In this document: positions 60,245 through 64,000 of the stretch, in pieces
Numbering within the stretch: position 1 is the first letter of the stretch
Layout: the number at the start of each line of letters is the position of its first letter
Source: Caenorhabditis remanei
Lineage: Eukaryota > Nematoda > Chromadorea > Rhabditida > Rhabditidae
Direction of reading: 5' to 3'
Length of the DNA stretch: 64,000 bases
Assembly (NCBI RefSeq): GCF_010183535.1
Contig: NC_071329.1
Location: forward strand, 8,928,001-8,992,000
Notes under the pieces: model-generated
Database searches by the model: none
What the model saw: only the letters and a program-made list of their open reading frames with translations
What the model was told of the DNA's origin: nothing
Position numbers and translations under genes: made by a program

Positions 60245-62767
60245 ATGTTGTCTGCCCTTCTAATCCGGTAAGTTTCTACAATTTTTCAAACTGGTTTTCA
60301 TTTATTCAAGTATTCAGAAATATAAGAAATGCAAGCAAACTGGCATCGGTAGCTGGTCCGAACGCCGATCGAATTGTGAATGTGAAATGGAGTAATGGTG
60401 AGTTATTGAATTTTGATATCTTGAGGGATTTAACGATCGCAAAAAGAACTTTATTTACAGCATTTTCAAAAAACATTTCTGAAAATCTCAGTTTTATGCA
60501 ACCTATTCTGCTTTCTTGCTACTGTACAATCTGAAAATATTTCGCTTTATCGACAATTATTGATTCGCAAAACAGACATATTGATCGAGAGTTTGTAGGA
60601 ATGTCTACATCTCATCATCGCCATTCAAAATATCAAAATTGTTCAATATTATTTCTGGATAGAGTACAAATTACAGATAATTTACAGTAATTTTCGGCTT
60701 GAAGGGGCGTTTTTCAAAAGTTGTGTTCCCAACTCGTCAACTCCGAATTTAAATAGAATTTGTACATCTGCATGAAAAATAAAAACACTGCTGACTGGTT
60801 TTTACCTTTTCTTTCCTATTCTAGAATTATTCATATCCTTTTTCAACAAGTACATCACATTTCGAACTCTTTTCATTTCTAAGTATTTTCTCTTCCAATA
60901 TTTTTCAAAATAACACAAATATATGTGCTCTTCCTTTTTCTGTACTAGATTGCACAATGAACAATAAAATTATTCAGAAAGAGAAAAAAAAGAGCATTTC
61001 TTGTCGTTTTTCACATGAATCGTTTGATTTATTTATCTCTTTTAGCAGATCTCACCTTTTTTATTTGTTCAAAATGTTCTTCAAATGAGTTTTACAGGAA
61101 AAATTGGAGAGTTCCCGTTGATATGGTTGCGTGATACATCTCCAGATGCAGCCACGTATACAATTAGTCCAGCAATGACTGCTCGTAATCTAACAATGTT
61201 GGAATTTGATGTGGAACAGAAAGCCAAGAAATTATGGATTGATGGAGATGAAGATTCTCTGAAAATCGAATGGGAATCTGGTCTTTTGAGCACATTCCCA
61301 TCAGAATGGCTTCAGATCCGGAACCCATCAGATCAAGAAGCAAAAAAGAGAAGAAGGAAGGTTTACCTGTTTCCGGAAGAGACTTGGGGAAAAGAGGAAA
61401 TTGAGAGAAAACTGAAAAGATTCAGTCATGAAGAGTTTATGAAGAATGACCGAGTAGTTCATGACTTCCTTGAAGCGGTTTGTATTGATGGAATTGCTGT
61501 TTTAAAAGGGGCTCCAAAAGGTGTTAGAGGAGCAGTTGAAGATATTGGTGATCGAATTGGAATGATCAAAAGAACACATTTTGGGTAAGGATTCTTTGAA
61601 AAGATTTGGGGCAAAGATCCAAGCATGTTTCAACCAAAGAAAAATCAGGGTTTGAATTGTCAACTTATGAATTGAGAACTGAAAAAGGACGTTTGTTGCA
61701 ATTCTTGTTGAATATCATAAACATTTCTTTATCGAGAAAATTGAGTTTGCAGTTGCAACGTTTATCAAATTCCAAAAGGATATTTTGAGAACGGAATGAA
61801 ATTTCGTTGACTATCACTTTTTGAGAGAAGACTACAATTTCGGAAAAACCAGTGGGAACATTGATTTCGTAATTTTTCTATTTACTTCTCTCAAATTTCC
61901 AGAATGGTATTCGAAGTGAGCACGAAAGCGGACGCCTCCAACATGGCCTACGCATCCAACGGTGGACTTCCATTCCACACTGATTTCCCATCTCTGTCTC
62001 ATCCACCACAGGTTTCTTTTCTGTTTTTCAATGATGTTTTGTTTGTCATGTCATTCTAATGTATTCATATAATCCTATTGTTTTTCTCTAATTCAGCTCC
62101 AAATGCTTCACATGCTACAAAGTGCGGAAGAAGGTGGAAATAGTCTATTTGTTGATGGATTCCATGTCGCTGAACAGGTGTGATCATTGAGCAGAATATT
62201 CATAAGTCAATATATTGCTTTCAGCTTCGAAAGGAGAATCCAGAAGTCTTTCGACTCTTGACAACTCATTCGATGGAATACATTGAAGAAGGATACGATG
62301 TTCATGAGATTAATGGAAAAACGTTCAGATTTGATTACGATATGTGTGCAAGACACAAAGTGATTCGGTTGAATGATGAGGGAAAAGTCAACAAAATTCA
62401 GTTTGGAAATGCAATGCGCAGTTGGTTTTATGATTGTGAGCCTGCGAAAGTCCAAGATATCTATAGGTGAGTTCTGAAGACATATTTATTCAGTTTGTCT
62501 CACCACCAACAATTTACTTTCAGAGCCATGAAAACCTTCACCGAACACTGTTATCAACCAAGAAACGTTCTGAAATTCCGTTTAGAAGACGGCGACACTG
62601 TCCTGTGGGCGAATCAACGTCTTCTTCACACAAGAGATGGATTCAAGAATGCACCAGGAAAGTCGAGAACTCTGACTGGATGCTACTTCGATTGGGATAT
62701 TGTCAAGTCTCGTGTCCGTTATTTGAGGGATAAGCTCACATTGGAACAGAATCAACCATCTGCCTAG
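60245..62767 (+). CDS. gbh-1: Gamma-butyrobetaine hydroxylase-type 2-oxoglutarate dioxygenase
   Basis: Fe(II)/2-oxoglutarate oxygenase of the BBOX1/TMLHE family, carnitine biosynthesis. Exons 60245-60267, 60318-60397, 61098-61584, 61903-62011, 62097-62177, 62225-62466 and 62524-62767 give 421 aa. The family N-terminal domain is recognisable ([20 protein letters not shown]). The iron-binding facial triad is present: His222 and Asp224 in FHTDFPS and His376 in [25 protein letters not shown] is typical of the catalytic domain. Oddly, the cysteine cluster that in relatives binds zinc just after WLRD is absent ([11 protein letters not shown]). The start [18 protein letters not shown] looks like a mitochondrial presequence. 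Which trimethyl substrate it uses is not decided by the sequence; the symbol follows the recalled gene order. Confidence 0.85.
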
Positions 62768-63402
62768 ATGATAATTCTCTTAACTGTAACTTTGGATTTC
62801 CTATGTACAATTATTGGTTTTTTTGCTAAATGAAACGCTCATTTCTAATCGTAGATGACTTTGGACTTTTCAAAATTTTTATTAATTCAATCAAAAAATA
62901 TGGGACCGTTACAGGAAAAAAGTGGTATTAAATGTCATAGAAATCGGAGAAAAAAATTAAAAAAAAAAGAAATGTGACTACAATGAATGGGATAAAAATA
63001 GATAAAAATAGTCTATAATTGTGAAATAGACTCTTCTTCAGATATCACAGAATCATTACAATTACGAGAAATAAGAAGGAAGAGAGTGTTCTTGAAAAAA
63101 GAGTTTTTTGATTGGTTTCTAAATGAAAAAGCTTTTTGTGGGGGAAAATTAAAGCAATTCAAGAGGGAAAACATGGGTCAATATGAAGAAAAAAGTAAGG
63201 AGAATTTTGAAAAAGGGGGTTCTATACATCCGGAGATATGTATCTTCTTGGAAAAAGATGGTTGGAAAAAGCATAATTTTTTGAAAAAATCATGAAAAAA
63301 GATGGTGATTTGGGGATACATTGGATGGGAGGATTGAAGAAGAGAATACGGGGGAATGGAACGTCAAAAACCGGAACATTTTGAGGGAATCGGAGAGAAT
63401 GA
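62768..63402. other. Convergent gap between the GBH-type gene and ptb-1
   Basis: 635 bp of 3' UTR sequence from both sides, A-rich on the plus strand toward ptb-1. No gene recognised. Confidence 0.55.
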
Positions 63403-63914
63403 CTAGATGCCGGATTTAGAGAAGGAAACACGCAAATGAGCATTTTCAGCTAACTTATGATTGTGCATTTTGATGAGAGCATCGATAGCTGTCTCGATAT
63501 CTTCCATTTGGCACAGTGCCATTTTGTGGTCTTTTCTGTAAAAGATTGATATAAGATTTTGTTTTTATTAAATCTTATCTCTATCGTCTATCCCCTTTTT
63601 GTTTTAAAGGCAAACTCACGGGAAGAATTTGAAAGCTTTTACAGCATATCCAGCCTCCGCAAACATTTCTTTGAGCTTATCTTCACTGACACTGGTTGGA
63701 ATGTTCGAGAGATGAAGAGTGGCACATGGTGGATAGATATTCAGATAGTTCTTTGATCCTGGTTTCTTGAAACGATGAAGTGTTGAGTGAGCATAATCAC
63801 GGGTGAGACCAGCATCCGGCTGTCCTTCTTTCGGCATTTGAACGTTCGTGTGTTTTGATGGAGCAACACGAATCAGTCGATCATGCCATTTCACTTTGTC
63901 CAGATGGGTCAGAG
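63403..63914 (-). CDS. ptb-1: Polypyrimidine tract-binding protein, 3' end (partial)
   Basis: Nuclear RNA-binding splicing regulator, truncated by the window edge. Two exons are visible: 63914-63620 and 63535-63403, encoding the last ~143 residues. They cover the end of RRM3 ([22 protein letters not shown]) and RRM4: RNP2-like [20 protein letters not shown], then [15 protein letters not shown] and [19 protein letters not shown], ending [10 protein letters not shown]. The order of motifs and the C-terminus match PTB. Upstream sequence to 64000 is intron; the preceding exon, expected to encode the start of RRM3, is outside the window. Confidence 0.93.
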
Positions 63915-64000
63915 CTGGAAAAATTGTATTTTTGTATTGGATAATCGGACGAGTATCTTATTCGAACACCCAATGGGGAGTCTCGATTTCAAAATAGGTA

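Overview
This 64-kb window is nuclear DNA from a Caenorhabditis nematode. Genes are built from many small exons separated by mostly 45-60 nt introns with TTTCAG acceptors. Probable trans-splice acceptors sit just upstream of several start codons. The gene content is nematode-specific: cuticle collagens, a major sperm protein (MSP), a SLBP/CDL-1 and a BLI-1 collagen. From memory, the order cdl-1, vps-11, set-14, npp-19, homeobox, RIC1 homologue, mks-5, bli-1, three col genes, dph-2, ggr-1, gbh-1, ptb-1 matches C. elegans chromosome II. I cannot tell from sequence alone which Caenorhabditis species this is. Exon models were assembled by hand; internal junctions keep reading phase, and the main 5'-end uncertainties are noted where they occur.

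Layout. 35-1422 (+) histone-mRNA binding protein CDL-1. 1896-2336 (+) small secreted protein. 2504-9308 (-) a close-packed trio, npp-19, set-14 and vps-11, which may be an operon. 9309-14468 is a 5-kb gene-free, pyrimidine-rich stretch in front of a homeobox gene (14469-16822, +). 17301-17677 and 19071-19544 (+) are two related small secreted precursors with dibasic sites and a shared DIRK motif. 19918-25065 (-) is a RIC1 Rab-GEF subunit, divergent from a prominin-like five-span membrane protein (25783-28467, +). 28468-32998 is gene-poor and carries two copies of a ~220-bp repeat. 32999-34352 (+) is a globin with a lipidation-type N-terminus. 34500-~40166 (-) is the ciliary transition-zone scaffold MKS-5, with an MSP gene (38901-39468, +) inside one of its introns. 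40897-42337 (-) is a Cys-rich secreted/GPI-type protein. 43605-54124 (+) is DPH2, split by an 8.7-kb intron that holds bli-1 and three more collagens, all on the opposite strand. 54345-59836 (-) is a Cys-loop ligand-gated channel. 60245-62767 (+) is a gamma-butyrobetaine-hydroxylase-type dioxygenase. 63403 to the window edge (-) is the 3' end of the polypyrimidine-tract-binding protein.

Functionally most of the window is conserved housekeeping and cell biology: histone mRNA metabolism, HOPS/CORVET tethering, nuclear pore, Rab6 activation, diphthamide and carnitine synthesis. Nematode-specific modules (collagens, MSP, secreted precursors) are interleaved with these, two of them inside introns of host genes. 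No CRISPR, prophage, insertion-sequence, tRNA or rRNA gene was recognised. The most notable observations are the collagen cluster inside the dph-2 intron, the pair of DIRK-motif precursors, four NPF motifs after the VPS-11 RING, an X-box-like site in front of mks-5, the MSP gene with a foldback in its intron, and loss of the zinc cysteines in the GBH-type enzyme.
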